DNA of 64,000 nucleotides from Streptomyces sp. V4I2 (GCF_030817655.1 NZ_JAUSZM010000003.1:6262001-6326000); one strand, 5' to 3'; shown: positions 32,164 to 41,685, numbered from the stretch's first letter. Notes: generated by a model from the letters alone, not told the origin. Translations and numbers: made by a program.

Positions 32164-32258
32164 CCGTCAGCCGCGCGCCGCTGGTGAACGCCCTGGTATG
32201 TCCCGTGCGTACCACATGCAGCAGAGCGGAACGCTGCTGCACGCCTCTGGAGCTGCCC

Positions 32259-34175
32259 ATGTCCCTCGCCTACACGTCCGGTCACGACTACGACGGCGCG
32301 CCCGTGCTCGTGGAACCGGAGATCCGGCGGCTGGACGGAGAGGTCCGGGAGGTCTCCGTACCGCCGATGGTCCCGCCGCTGAGCCACGGATCGCTCGCCG
32401 ACCTGCCCTTCGACAACGCCGACACGGCGCCCGAGCACCGGGTGCTCAGCCGCCGTACGGCGGAGGGCGGCTGGGCGGACGTCACGGCGGCCGAGTTCGC
32501 CGGGGAAGTGCTCGCCCTGGCCAAGGGGATGGTCTCGGAAGGGCTGACGCCGGGCGACCGGATCGCGATCATGGCGCGGACGACGTACGAGTGGACGCTC
32601 CTCGACTTCGCCGCGTGGGCCGCCGGCCTGGTCACCGTCCCGATCTACCCGACCTCCTCCGTCTACCAGACCCGGTGGATCCTCCAGGACTCGGGCGCGG
32701 TGGCCCTGGTCACGGAGACCGTCGCCCAGGCGTCAGCGCTGGGCCCGGAACTCAGCCAGGTCCCCGACCTGCGCCACCTGTGGATCCTCGAGAAGGGCCA
32801 CCTGGAGCGCGTCGCCGAACTGGGCCAGGGCGTCGCCGACCAGGAGATCGCCGTACGGCGCGGGGTGCTGGTCCCGGACACGCTCGCCACCATCGTCTAC
32901 ACCTCGGGCACCACCGGCCGCCCCAAGGGCTGTGCGCTCACGCACGGCAACTTCCTCGCGGAGGTCGACAACGCGATCGAACTCCTGCACCCCGTCTTCA
33001 AGTCGCAGACGGCGTCCGAGGACCTCGCCACCCTCCTCTTCCTCCCGATGTCACACGTCTTCGGCCGCATGGTGGCCGTCGCCTGCATCCGCGCCCGGGT
33101 CCGTCTCGGCCACGCGCCGAGCCTGCAGTCGGAGGACCTGCTGGCGGACCTCGGGAGCTTCAAACCGACGTTCCTGCTGGTCATCCCGTACATGCTGGAG
33201 AAGGTCTTCAACAACGCGCGCGCCAAGGCGGAGAGCGGCGGCCGGGTCAAGGTCTTCGACCGCGCGACCAACGTGGCCTGCCGCTACGCCGAGGCGGTCG
33301 AGGCCCGCCTGGCCGGAACGGGCTCCGGCCCCGGCGCCTCCCTCAAGGCGGCCCGCGCCTTCTACGACCCCCTGGTCTACCGCCGCATCCGCAGCGCCAT
33401 GGGCGGCCGCATCCGTCACATCATCTCCGGCGGCTCCCCCCTCGGCCGCCGCCTCGCGGCCTTCTACGCGGGCGCGGGCATGGAGATCATCGAGGGCTAC
33501 GGCCTCACCGAGTCCACCGGCGCCGCCACGGTCACCCCGCCCCTCAAACCCCGCCTGGGCACGGTCGGCTGGCCGTTGCCCGGCACCAGGATCCGCATCG
33601 CCGCGGACGGCGAGATCCTCCTGAGCGGCGGCCAGGTCTTCCGCGGCTACTGGGACCCGCACGGCAGCGGCCTCATCCCCGCCTCCCCCGACGGCTGGTT
33701 CCAGACGGGCGACATCGGCCGCCTGGACGACGAGGGCTACCTGACGATCACGGGCAGGAAGAAGGAGATCCTGATCACGGCGGGAGGCAAGAACGTCGCC
33801 CCGGCCCCCTTGGAGAACTGGCTCCGCTCCCACCCCCTGATCTCCCAGTGCATGGTCGTGGGCGACACCCGCCCCTACATCTCCGCCCTCATCACCCTCG
33901 ACATGGATGGCGTCACCCACTGGCGCCAGATGAACGGCAAACACCCCGTCCCGGCGGAACTCCTCGTGAACGACGAGGAGTTGCGAGCGATCCTCCAGCG
34001 AGCGGTGGACGAGGCCAACAAGCTCGTCTCCCGCCCCGAGTCCATCCGACGCTTCACCATCCTCCCGGTGGACTTCTCGGAGCGGGCCGGCCACCTGACC
34101 CCGTCGATGAAACTGCGCAGGGAAGCGGTCATGAAGGACTTCGCGCAGGACGTGGAAGGGCTGTACCAGCGGTGA
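32259..34175 (+). CDS. Long-chain fatty acid--CoA ligase (FadD15-like AMP-forming)
   Basis: 638 residues. The AMP-binding P-loop is YTSGTTGRPKGC near 215-226, followed by LPMSHVFGRMVAVACIRARV, the A5-type GYGLTESTGAATVTPP, the A7 GWFQTGDIGRLDDEGYLTIT and the A8/A10 GRKKEILITAGGKNVAPAPL. These are the steps of acyl-adenylate and acyl-CoA formation from long-chain fatty acids. ATG at 32259 with CTGGAG six bases upstream; an upstream in-frame ATG at 32184 lacks a ribosome site. Divergent from the MaoC hydratase. Confidence 0.93.
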   Translation: MSLAYTSGHDYDGAPVLVEPEIRRLDGEVREVSVPPMVPPLSHGSLADLPFDNADTAPEHRVLSRRTAEGGWADVTAAEFAGEVLALAKGMVSEGLTPGDRIAIMARTTYEWTLLDFAAWAAGLVTVPIYPTSSVYQTRWILQDSGAVALVTETVAQASALGPELSQVPDLRHLWILEKGHLERVAELGQGVADQEIAVRRGVLVPDTLATIVYTSGTTGRPKGCALTHGNFLAEVDNAIELLHPVFKSQTASEDLATLLFLPMSHVFGRMVAVACIRARVRLGHAPSLQSEDLLADLGSFKPTFLLVIPYMLEKVFNNARAKAESGGRVKVFDRATNVACRYAEAVEARLAGTGSGPGASLKAARAFYDPLVYRRIRSAMGGRIRHIISGGSPLGRRLAAFYAGAGMEIIEGYGLTESTGAATVTPPLKPRLGTVGWPLPGTRIRIAADGEILLSGGQVFRGYWDPHGSGLIPASPDGWFQTGDIGRLDDEGYLTITGRKKEILITAGGKNVAPAPLENWLRSHPLISQCMVVGDTRPYISALITLDMDGVTHWRQMNGKHPVPAELLVNDEELRAILQRAVDEANKLVSRPESIRRFTILPVDFSERAGHLTPSMKLRREAVMKDFAQDVEGLYQR

Positions 34176-34226
34176 GCGCGCCGGCGCGGCCGACCCGTGG
34201 ACGGCGGCGGCCCGCTCCGAGCCGCC

Positions 34227-34658
34227 TCACGCGGCTTCGAACACCTCCGTGTTCTGGCAGGCGGTGAGCCGCCACTCGCCGTTCTCCTTGGACATCACGT
34301 ACATCGGGCTGCCGGGGTTGCCGAGTGGCTCGCCGTCGGGGGTCCGGTACTGGGCGCGGACCTTCACGGCGGCCACGTCGGGCCGGATGAACAGCACGTG
34401 TTCCACCTCGTAGGTCACCGTCGACTCGCGCATGGCGCCGGGGAGGACCTGACGCGTGAAGGCGGCGATGTCCTCTCGTCCGAAGAGTCGCCGCCCGTGT
34501 CCCGTCGTCCAGATCGCGTCGGCGCGGAACAACCCGACGAACTCCTCCGGGAGTTCGTTCCGCTGGGCGTGCTCCACCCTGGCCACCACCTGGGTGATCG
34601 CCTCGATCTCCAGCGCCTCGAACTCCACCGCCGCGTGCGACTGCTCTGTCGTCGTCAT
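34227..34658 (-). CDS. SnoaL/NTF2-like SgcJ/EcaC-family protein
   Basis: 143 residues of cone-shaped alpha+beta barrel. EHAQRNELPEEFVGLFRADA then IWTTGHGRRLFGREDIAAFT is the usual opening of SgcJ/EcaC-type proteins, and the end has GEWRLTACQNTEV. The ATG at 34658 follows GAGGA. Such proteins are small-ligand binding or isomerase-like; the specific role is unknown. It stands alone between fadD and the flavoprotein gene. Confidence 0.83.
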   Translation of the reverse strand: MTTTEQSHAAVEFEALEIEAITQVVARVEHAQRNELPEEFVGLFRADAIWTTGHGRRLFGREDIAAFTRQVLPGAMRESTVTYEVEHVLFIRPDVAAVKVRAQYRTPDGEPLGNPGSPMYVMSKENGEWRLTACQNTEVFEAA

Positions 34659-34799
34659 GCGGCGATCCTCGTACCTCAAGTCCGGTCGAGGTCAAGGCTG
34701 TTGTGGTCGGCGCACGGCTCTTGACTTCACAAGACCCCCGCGCGACATTCCCGTCCCCTCATCCCTTGAATTCGTTCCCGAGCGGGCTGGAGTGTTGCC

Positions 34800-36593
34800 A
34801 TGACCACGAGCGCGGACCGTGTGAGATCAGGCGTCAGGCTTGCCGGACGCCCGTCCCGAAGACACCTCCTGGCAGGCGCCGCCGGTGCCGGCCTCGCCGT
34901 CGCCACCGGGGTGCAGCAAGGGGCCCGGGCGGCCGATCTGCCTCCGCTCGGTACATACGACGTCGTCGTCATCGGTTCCGGCGCGGCCGGGATGACCGCC
35001 GCGCTGGCCGCCGCCAGGCGGGGGCTGAGCTGTGTCGTCGTCGAGAAGGCCGCCACCTTCGGTGGCTCGGCCGCCCGCTCCGGTGCCGGGATCTGGGTAC
35101 CGAACAACCCGGTGATCCTCGCCGCCGGAGTTCCCGACACCCCTGCCAAGGCCGCCGCCTACCTGGCCGCCGTTGTCGGGGCGGACGTCCCCGTCGACCG
35201 GCAGCGGGCCTTCCTCGCCCACGGGCCCGCCATGATCTCCTTCGTCCTGGCCAACAGCCCGCTGCGCTTCCGCTGGATGGAGGGATACAGCGACTACTAC
35301 CCGGAGCTTCCCGGCGGCCTCCCGAACGGCCGCTCCATCGAGCCCGACCAACTCGACGGCAACCTCCTCGGCGCCGAACTCGCCCGCCTCAACCCGCCGT
35401 ACCTCGAAGTCCCCGCCGGCATGGTGGTCTTCAGCGCCGACTACAAGTGGCTCGCCCTGACCGCGGTGAGCGCGAAGGGCGTCGCCGTCGCCGCCGAGTG
35501 CCTGGCCCGCGGCACGAAGGCCGCCGCGCTCGGGCAGCAGCCGCTCACCATGGGGCAGTCGCTCGCGGCGGGGCTGCGCCTCGGACTCCGGGCCGCAGGC
35601 GTGCCGGTCTGGCTCGGCACCCCGCTCACCGAGCTGTACGTCGAGGGCGGGAAGGTGACCGGCGCCGTGGTCACCAAGGGCGGCACCCCGGGGCTCGTCC
35701 GCGCCCGGCGCGGGGTCGTCGTCGGCTCCGGCGGGTTCGAGCACAACGCGGCGATGCGGGCGCAGTACCAGCAACAGCCCATCGGCACCGAGTGGACCGT
35801 CGGCGCGAGGGAGAACACCGGGGACGGAATCCGGGCCGGGCAGCGGCTGGGTGCCGACCTCGCCCTGATGGAGGACGCCTGGTGGGGGCCCGCCATTCCA
35901 ATCCCCGGCCAGCCGTACTTCTGCCTCGCCGAACGCACCCTCCCCGGCGGGCTGCTGGTCAACGCGGCGGGGCGCCGGTTCGTCAACGAGGCCGCCCCCT
36001 ACGGCGACGTCGTCCACACCATGTACGAGCGGAACCCGACCGACCCCGACATCCCGGCCTGGCTGATCACGGACCAGAACTACCGCAACCGCTACCTCTT
36101 CAAGGACGTGGCGCCGACCTTCCCGTTCCCGGACGACTGGTACACCTCCGGTGCCGCGCACAAGGCCTGGTCCCTGGACGCCCTGGCCGCCGCCATCGGC
36201 GTGCCCGCGGCCGCCCTCCGCGCCACCGTCGACCGCTTCAACTCCCTTGCGCTGAAGGGCGATGACACCGACTTCGGGCGCGGCGACAGCGCGTACGACC
36301 ACTACTACACGGACCCCGCCGTCCTCCCCAACTCCTGCCTGGCGCCCCTGTGGCTGCCCCCGTACCACGCCTTCCGCATCGTCCCCGGCGACCTCGGCAC
36401 CAAGGGCGGCCTGCGCACCGACGCCCGCGCCCGCGTGCTGCGCCCCGACGGCTCGGTCATCCCCGGCCTGTACGCCGCCGGGAACTCCAGCGCCGCCGTG
36501 ATGGGCCACAGCTACGCGGGCGCGGGCTCGACGATCGGTCCGGCGATGACCTTCGGGTACATCGCGGCACTGGACCTGGCGGGAGCGCTCTAG
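34800..36593 (+). CDS. KstD-type FAD-dependent 3-oxosteroid dehydrogenase with Tat signal
   Basis: 597 residues. Residues about 16-45 form a twin-arginine signal (PSRRHLLAGAAGAGLAVATG, cleavage probably after ARA). The FAD dinucleotide motif is VVVIGSGAAGMTAALAAARR near 54-73. Later GGLLVNAAGRRFVNEAAPYG, and the end YAGAGSTIGPAMTFGYIAA, are typical of 3-oxosteroid delta1-dehydrogenases and related fumarate-reductase-like flavoproteins. Known KstD enzymes are cytoplasmic, so export of a folded flavoprotein is unusual. No other steroid genes are nearby; the real substrate may differ. Confidence 0.8.
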   Translation: MTTSADRVRSGVRLAGRPSRRHLLAGAAGAGLAVATGVQQGARAADLPPLGTYDVVVIGSGAAGMTAALAAARRGLSCVVVEKAATFGGSAARSGAGIWVPNNPVILAAGVPDTPAKAAAYLAAVVGADVPVDRQRAFLAHGPAMISFVLANSPLRFRWMEGYSDYYPELPGGLPNGRSIEPDQLDGNLLGAELARLNPPYLEVPAGMVVFSADYKWLALTAVSAKGVAVAAECLARGTKAAALGQQPLTMGQSLAAGLRLGLRAAGVPVWLGTPLTELYVEGGKVTGAVVTKGGTPGLVRARRGVVVGSGGFEHNAAMRAQYQQQPIGTEWTVGARENTGDGIRAGQRLGADLALMEDAWWGPAIPIPGQPYFCLAERTLPGGLLVNAAGRRFVNEAAPYGDVVHTMYERNPTDPDIPAWLITDQNYRNRYLFKDVAPTFPFPDDWYTSGAAHKAWSLDALAAAIGVPAAALRATVDRFNSLALKGDDTDFGRGDSAYDHYYTDPAVLPNSCLAPLWLPPYHAFRIVPGDLGTKGGLRTDARARVLRPDGSVIPGLYAAGNSSAAVMGHSYAGAGSTIGPAMTFGYIAALDLAGAL

Positions 36594-36615
36594 GACCTGC
36601 CCGGACAGGCCCTAG
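36590..36615. terminator. Bidirectional terminator containing both stop codons
   Basis: CTAGG-a-CCTG and CAGG-c-CCTAG form a stem with a six-base loop. The TAG of the flavoprotein (36591-36593) and the TAG of the convergent methyltransferase (36614-36612) both lie in the arms, so one hairpin serves both genes. Confidence 0.6.
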
Positions 36616-37274
36616 CGGGCGGCCTCCAGCGGCTTGCTCACGATCAGGGACGCCTGCGGGGTCGGCTCCCCGCGCGCCTCGTCCGGCTCCCGCACCGTTC
36701 GCGCGATGGGGGCGAACCCCGCCGCCGACAGCAACTCGGCGATGTCCTCCGGCCGCCTGCGCTGGAAGTCCAGCGACACCGGGTGGCCGAAGGGGCGGTC
36801 GTGGTGCCGGGGCTCGTCGCCGACCTGGAAGGCGACGAGCAGATGGCCGCCGGGGGCCAGGACGCGGTGGAACTCGGCGAAGAGGTCGGGCAGCCGGTCC
36901 ACAGGCGTGTGGATCGACGAGTACCAGGACACGACCCCCGCGAGCGCCCCGTCGGCAAGCTTCAGCTCCAGCATCGAGCCCTGCTCGAACCGCAGCCCCG
37001 GGTTCTCGCGGCGGGCCACCGCCAGCATCGACTCGGACAGGTCGAGCCCGAACACGGACAGGCCGAGCGAGGCGAGGTGCGCGGTCACCTGCCCCGGCCC
37101 GCAGCCCAGGTCCGCCACTTCACCGCCGGCTCCGACGAGTTCGGCGAACCCGGCGAGCACGGCCCGGTCCAACGGCGTCTTCGCCAGCACGTCATGGAAG
37201 AGGGTGAAGTAGTCCTCGGCGATGGCGTCGTAGAAGGTGCGGGTGTCGGTCAGGAAGGTGGTGTCGTGGGTCAT
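36612..37274 (-). CDS. Class I SAM-dependent methyltransferase
   Basis: 220 residues. The SAM motif VADLGCGPGQVTAHLASLGL is followed by VFGLDLSESMLAVARRENPG, GALAGVVSWYSSIHTP and FHRVLAPGGHLLVAFQVGDE. This is a typical UbiE-like Methyltransf_11/25 protein of unknown substrate. Translation from the ATG at 37274 gives MTHDTTFLTDTRTFYDAIAE, the usual start. It is 54 bases downstream of the azlD gene on the same strand. Confidence 0.87.
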   Translation of the reverse strand: MTHDTTFLTDTRTFYDAIAEDYFTLFHDVLAKTPLDRAVLAGFAELVGAGGEVADLGCGPGQVTAHLASLGLSVFGLDLSESMLAVARRENPGLRFEQGSMLELKLADGALAGVVSWYSSIHTPVDRLPDLFAEFHRVLAPGGHLLVAFQVGDEPRHHDRPFGHPVSLDFQRRRPEDIAELLSAAGFAPIARTVREPDEARGEPTPQASLIVSKPLEAAR

Positions 37275-37327
37275 GGGCGGGGACCTTAGCGGCGGCCACT
37301 GACAGCCACGGCGACCCGACAACCGGA

Positions 37328-37642
37328 TCAGGCCACCCCGACCACCCGCAACCCGGCCGTCACCCCCGCCGCCCCCAGCACCACCACCGCGAACGGCGCC
37401 CGCCGCCACGCCAGTACCCCGCCCGCCAGCACTCCGGCCGGCCGGGCCCACCCCGCGAAGCCGCCGCCCTCGGTCAGCGCCCCCGTGGCCAGCAGGGCCA
37501 CCAGCAGCACGACCGCGCCGGCCGACAGCAGCTCCTGCGCGCGCGCCGGGAGCGTCACGCGCCCGTGGAGGACCGGTCCGACCAGCCGGAAGGCGTACGT
37601 CCCGACCGCGAGCGCCACGATCATGGCAACCGTCGCACTCAT
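37328..37642 (-). CDS. AzlD-family branched-chain amino acid export subunit
   Basis: 104 residues with four membrane helices and the conserved VGTYAFRLVGP near the N-terminus (a motif with the invariant TY-x-x-R). AzlD partners with AzlC to form a permease for branched-chain or other amino acids. The AzlC partner upstream is broken, so the pair is probably non-functional. It shares four bases with the end of azlC. Confidence 0.85.
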   Translation of the reverse strand: MSATVAMIVALAVGTYAFRLVGPVLHGRVTLPARAQELLSAGAVVLLVALLATGALTEGGGFAGWARPAGVLAGGVLAWRRAPFAVVVLGAAGVTAGLRVVGVA

Positions 37643-38209
37643 GTCGCCGACCTCTCACGCACGTTCGCCGAGTTCCTACGGCCGTACAGGGCCAGTCCCG
37701 CGAGCGCCACCAGCACCGGCACCCCCGCCGGAACGGCCGGCGTCACCGCCAGCGCCAGTACGGTGCCGAGCAGCGCGGATCGCCGAGTACGGCGGGGAAG
37801 GCGGCGTCCAGGCCGTAGGTGGCCGTGTCGCCCAGCGCGCTGCCCGCGAGGGCGCCGGCGAGGACGGTCGCGTTCCATACGACGAACAGGCCGACGCCGG
37901 AGATCCAGAAGGCGGCCCGGCGCCGGGCCGGGTCCGGCTGGGCGAGGGCGAAGGCCCACCGTCTCGTCGGCGACGAGGTGGGCGCCGACGAGACGGGCGA
38001 GGCGGCCCCGGCCGATGGTGTCGGCGACGGCGAGGCTGAAGGCGGCCGTGCGGGTGTTGAGCAGGAGACCGGTGGCCGCCGCGGCGACCGGGCCACCCCC
38101 GGCGAGCAGCACGCCGACCGCGCTGAACTGGGAGGCGCCCGCGTACACGACGAGCGACATCACCACCGGCACCCAGACCGGGAGTCCGCCGGTGACGGCG
38201 ATCGCGTCC
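37639..38209 (-). pseudogene. azlC pseudogene: 5' deletion and two frame breaks
   Basis: Frame one reads TGGLPVWVPVVMSLVVYAGA then SQFSAVGVLLAGGGP and GRLARLVGAHLVADET, clear AzlC. At about 37957 the match moves to another frame (FALAQPDPARRRAAFWISGV then GLFVVWNATVLAGALAG), and at about 37790 it returns to the first frame (SALLGTVLALAVTPAVPAGV) after losing roughly 15 codons. Upstream of residue FARSDAIAVTGG the frame meets a TAG and joins a fragment of another gene. So the first 50 or so residues are missing. The transporter cannot be made. Confidence 0.8.
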
Positions 38210-38405
38210 GAACGGGCGAACTACGTGGCCACGTTGCTGTCCACCAGTCCGCCCGGGGCGCGGCGGGACATCTACCACCTGCGCGCGGAGCCGGGGGCGG
38301 CGCGTGAGTCGGAGCCGCACATTCCGGGCACGCGGGGATGTGCCGCACTCGTACGAGGCGCTGGCGGCCGGGACGACGTTCGTGCTGGTGATGCAGCACG
38401 TCTGA
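38210..38405 (+). pseudogene. Remnant of an XRE/cupin-sensor regulator
   Basis: In frame from 38210 the sequence reads ERANYVATLLSTSPPGARRD then IYHLRAEPGAARESEPHIPG, the linker-cupin region of XRE-family regulators. After an internal deletion and frame change at about 38334 it ends DVPHSYEALAAGTTFVLVMQ-HV and TGA at 38403-38405, the usual C-terminus. The helix-turn-helix N-terminus is gone. In relatives this regulator is divergent from azlC; one deletion appears to have removed the 5' ends of both genes and fused the remnants tail-out. Confidence 0.7.
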
Positions 38406-38445
38406 ACCTCAGGGGGCGCAGGTCTGAACGTCGGGGGCAAAGGCA

Positions 38446-38476
38446 GGAGCCCCGTCGCCTTGCGGCGCGGGGCTCC
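38446..38476. terminator. Terminator downstream of the cold-shock gene
   Basis: GGAGCCCCG-t-CGCC and GGCG-CGGGGCTCC form a near-perfect 13-base-pair stem with a TTGC loop. It follows the cold-shock stop by about 46 bases on the minus strand and would also end any transcript from the azlC side. Confidence 0.7.
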
Positions 38477-38522
38477 TTGGGTACTGCTGTCGATTCCGGA
38501 TCAGAGCTTTGGGCTCATGAAC

Positions 38523-38726
38523 TCAGACAGGGGTGACGTTCTCCGCCTGCGGGCCCTTCGGGCCCTGGGTCACGTCGAAGGAAACCTGCTGGTTCTCCTC
38601 CAGCGAGCGGAAGCCGCTCGCGTTGATCGCGGAGTAGTGGACGAAGACGTCGGGGCCGCCGCCTTCTTGGGCGATGAAGCCAAAGCCCTTTTCGGCGTTG
38701 AACCACTTCACGGTTCCGGTAGCCAT
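38523..38726 (-). CDS. Cold-shock protein (CspA family)
   Basis: 67 residues, full length for the family. RNP1 is KGFGFI and RNP2 is VFVHYSAI, within the single OB-fold that binds single-stranded RNA and DNA. Starts MATGTVKWFNAEKGFGFIAQ with AAGGAGG five bases before the ATG. From memory the S. coelicolor gene at this place is one of the scoF group. Role: RNA chaperone in cold or stationary phase. It has a long untranslated leader. Confidence 0.96.
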   Translation of the reverse strand: MATGTVKWFNAEKGFGFIAQEGGGPDVFVHYSAINASGFRSLEENQQVSFDVTQGPKGPQAENVTPV

Positions 38727-38913
38727 AAGCCCTCCTTGGGCCCAAAGGGTCGCCCTGCTCCAGAACCCTGCAAGTGTGAAAACAAAATGCCGCACAACTG
38801 CATACGTCTGAAAACGACTAGAGCCCGCGGTTACATGCTCCGCAGGCTCTGTACTGCAAGGGAAACCAAACTGCAACTTGCGGCGAGCCTAGCATGTGGG
38901 CAGCCGAAAGCAA
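38727..38913 (-). promoter_or_regulatory. Cold-shock gene promoter and structured 5' leader
   Basis: On the minus strand TTGCTT (38913-38908), a 16-base spacer and TAGGCT (38891-38886) form a promoter, giving a leader of about 150 bases before the ATG at 38726. The leader is A-rich relative to the window and contains a hairpin at 38821-38849 (GAGCC-c-GCGG with CCGC-a-GGCTC). Long structured leaders control translation of cold-shock genes with temperature. The remaining bases up to 39056 hold the mqnA side of the gap, with TTGACG at 38963-38968 but no other clear feature. Confidence 0.6.
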
Positions 38914-39056
38914 TAGAGGTCAAGATCACGTCACCCGGACGTTTGAAGGACCCGTTTCGGGGTTGACGGGGCGGCAGTGAAGCAGAGGTGACGCGTGAGC
39001 CACAGACAAGTCACGCTTGAGCCGCACCCGGGCCCTGCACGCTACCCCATGGGGTC

Positions 39057-39062
39057 TAGTGT
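39057..39062 (+). promoter_or_regulatory. -10 element TAGTGT for leaderless mqnA
   Basis: TAGTGT fits TAnnnT and ends seven bases before the GTG at 39069, with no purine-rich ribosome site in between, so the message likely starts at or next to the start codon. Confidence 0.5.
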
Positions 39063-39068
39063 CGCGAT

Positions 39069-39917
39069 GTGGACATTTCTCGCACCCGGCCGCGCGTCGG
39101 CCACATCCAGTTCCTCAACTGCCTGCCCCTCTACTGGGGGCTCGCGAGAACCGGCACGCTGCTCGACTTCGAGCTGACCAAGGACACCCCGGAGAAGCTC
39201 AGCGAGCAGCTGGTGCGGGGGGACCTCGACATCGGGCCCATCACCCTGGTCGAGTTCCTCAAGAACGCGGACGACCTGGTCGCCTTCCCCGACATCGCGG
39301 TCGGCTGCGACGGGCCGGTGATGTCCTGCGTGATCGTCTCGCAGGTCCCGCTGGACGAGCTGGACGGCGCCCGGGTCGCCCTCGGCTCGACCTCCCGCAC
39401 GTCCGTACGCCTGGCCCAGCTCCTGCTGTCCGACCGGTACGGCGTACAACCCGACTACTACACCTGCCCGCCCGACCTGAGCCTGATGATGCAGGAGGCC
39501 GAGGCCGCCGTACTCATCGGAGACGCGGCGCTGCGCGCGAACCTGCTCGACGGGCCGAAGTTCGGGCTCGAAGTGCACGACCTCGGTGCGCTGTGGAAGG
39601 AGTGGACCGGGCTGCCGTTCGTCTTCGCCGTGTGGGCGGCCCGCCGCGACTACCTGGAGCGCGAGCCCGCCATCACCCGCAAGGTCCACGAGGCCTTCCT
39701 CGCCTCCCGCAACCTCTCCCTGGAGGAGGTCGGCAAGGTCGCCGAGCAGGCGGCCCGCTGGGAGGCCTTCGACGAGCAGGTCCTGGAGCGCTACTTCACG
39801 ACCCTTGACTTCCGCTTCGGCGGCCCGCAGCTCGCGGCGGTCGCCGAGTTCGCCCGCCGGGTGGGTCCGACGACCGGGTTCCCGGCGGATGTGAAGGTCG
39901 ATCTGCTCCAGCCGTAA
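39069..39917 (+). CDS. mqnA: Chorismate dehydratase MqnA
   Basis: 282 residues. Starts with RPRVGHIQFLNCLPLYWGLA, the family signature that forms part of the chorismate pocket, and folds like a periplasmic-binding protein without signal peptide. DIGPITLVEFLKNADDLVAF, ARVALGSTSRTSVRLAQLLL and AAVLIGDAALRANL are further MqnA blocks. It removes water from chorismate to make 3-enolpyruvylbenzoate, the first step of the futalosine pathway and the substrate of MqnE. Confidence 0.95.
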   Translation: MDISRTRPRVGHIQFLNCLPLYWGLARTGTLLDFELTKDTPEKLSEQLVRGDLDIGPITLVEFLKNADDLVAFPDIAVGCDGPVMSCVIVSQVPLDELDGARVALGSTSRTSVRLAQLLLSDRYGVQPDYYTCPPDLSLMMQEAEAAVLIGDAALRANLLDGPKFGLEVHDLGALWKEWTGLPFVFAVWAARRDYLEREPAITRKVHEAFLASRNLSLEEVGKVAEQAARWEAFDEQVLERYFTTLDFRFGGPQLAAVAEFARRVGPTTGFPADVKVDLLQP

Positions 39918-39982
39918 CCGTGGCGGGTACGGCGCACTACGCTGCTGATGCTTTGGCAGTGGCACGGGGGAGGAGTGACGCC

Positions 39983-41685
39983 ATGCAGCCGCTCGGAGTC
40001 GACGAACCCACCGTCGTGGGGCCCTACCGGCTGCTCGGCCGGCTCGGCTCCGGCGGTATGGGCCGGGTCTACCTCGGCCGCAGCGCGGGCGGCCGCACGG
40101 TCGCGGTGAAGATCGTGCACCCGCACTTCGCGCTCGACGAGGAGTTCCGCGCCCGCTTCCGACGCGAGGTCGACGCGGCGCGGCGGGTCGGCGGCGCCTG
40201 GACCGCGCCGGTCCTGGACGCGGACCCGGAGGCCCCGGTGCCATGGGTGGCGACCGCCTACGCGGCCGGCCCGTCGCTGTCCGCGGCGGTCGCGGACGGG
40301 GGCGCACTGCCCGCGCATTCGGTACGGGCGCTGGGGGCGGGGCTCGCCGAGGCGCTGACGGCGGTGCACGAACTCGGCCTGGTGCACCGGGACGTGAAGC
40401 CGTCGAACGTGCTGCTGACCCTGGACGGCCCCCTGCTCATCGACTTCGGAATCGCGCGGGCCCTGGACGGCACGGCCTCCCTGACCTCCAGCGGCGTCTC
40501 GATCGGCTCGCCCGGCTACATGTCGCCCGAGCAGATCCTCGGCAAGGGGGCGACCGGCGCGGCCGACGTCTTCTCCCTCGGCGCGGTGCTGACGTACGCG
40601 GCGACCGGGGAGGCGCCCTTCCGCGGGGACTCCTCGGCGGCGCTGCTCTACCGGGTCGTCCACGAGCCGCCCGAACTCGGGTCGCTGGAGGGAGACGTGC
40701 GGCCGCTGGTGGAGGCCTGCCTGTCCAAGGAACCCGACGAGCGGCCGACGCCCGCGGAAGTGGCCCGGCGCTTGGCCCCCGAGGGCGCGGCGCGGCTGGT
40801 CGCGGGCGGGTGGCTGCCGGGGGCGCTGGTGGAACAGGTCAGCCGGGGGGCCGTACGGCTGCTGAACCTGGACACGGGGCAGGAGGTGGCGTCCGGGCCG
40901 GTGGAGTTCAGCAGGACTTCGGAGGCCGCGCCGGTGATGGTGAAGCCGCCGCCGCTCGGGGAGTTCGGGCCGCCGCCGGTCATGACTCCGACGCCGTCTT
41001 CCGTCGAGGCTCCGGTGGGCTCGCCCGGGTCCGTCCCCGAGCCCCGTGACGCGCCCGAACCCCGCCCCCAGGACACCGCTCCCTCCGACCGCGGCCCCGG
41101 CAAGCTCTCCGTCTCCATCTCCGCCACGGCGGCCCCTGCCGCCACCGGCCGAGGGCGCCGGCTCAGCTGCACGGTGGCCCTCGCTGTCGCGGGGGCGCTG
41201 GCGGCGGTCACCGTCGGGTCGGTGTTCGTGTTCGACCTGTTGCCGGACAACGGCAGGCCCAGCACCGCGGGGGACTCCGACAGCGGCGCCCACTCCTCGA
41301 CTCCGAGCGCGAGCGCCGGCGGCGACGCGGTCGCGCTGCCGGCCCGCTACGTCGGTACCTGGGAGGGCCAGGCCGCCGCACTCGACGGCACGCTTCCCAT
41401 GGGGACCTTCCGGCTGACCGTCGCACAGGCCGACGTGGGCGAGAAGTTGGGCACACTGCGGCACACCGATGTGCTCGGCGGGGTCTGCGACGACGTACTG
41501 ACCCTGAAGAGGGTGACGGACAAGCAGGTCGTGGCGACCGCCGTCGGTGCCGAGCCGAACCGGGGCGTGTGCAGCCAGGCCGCCCACACGGTCCGGCTCA
41601 CGCCCGTCGGCGACGACCTTCAATACGACTCCGACAGCGAGGACTCGGGGCGGCCGAAGGCACGGCTGTCGAAGGTCGAGCAAGG

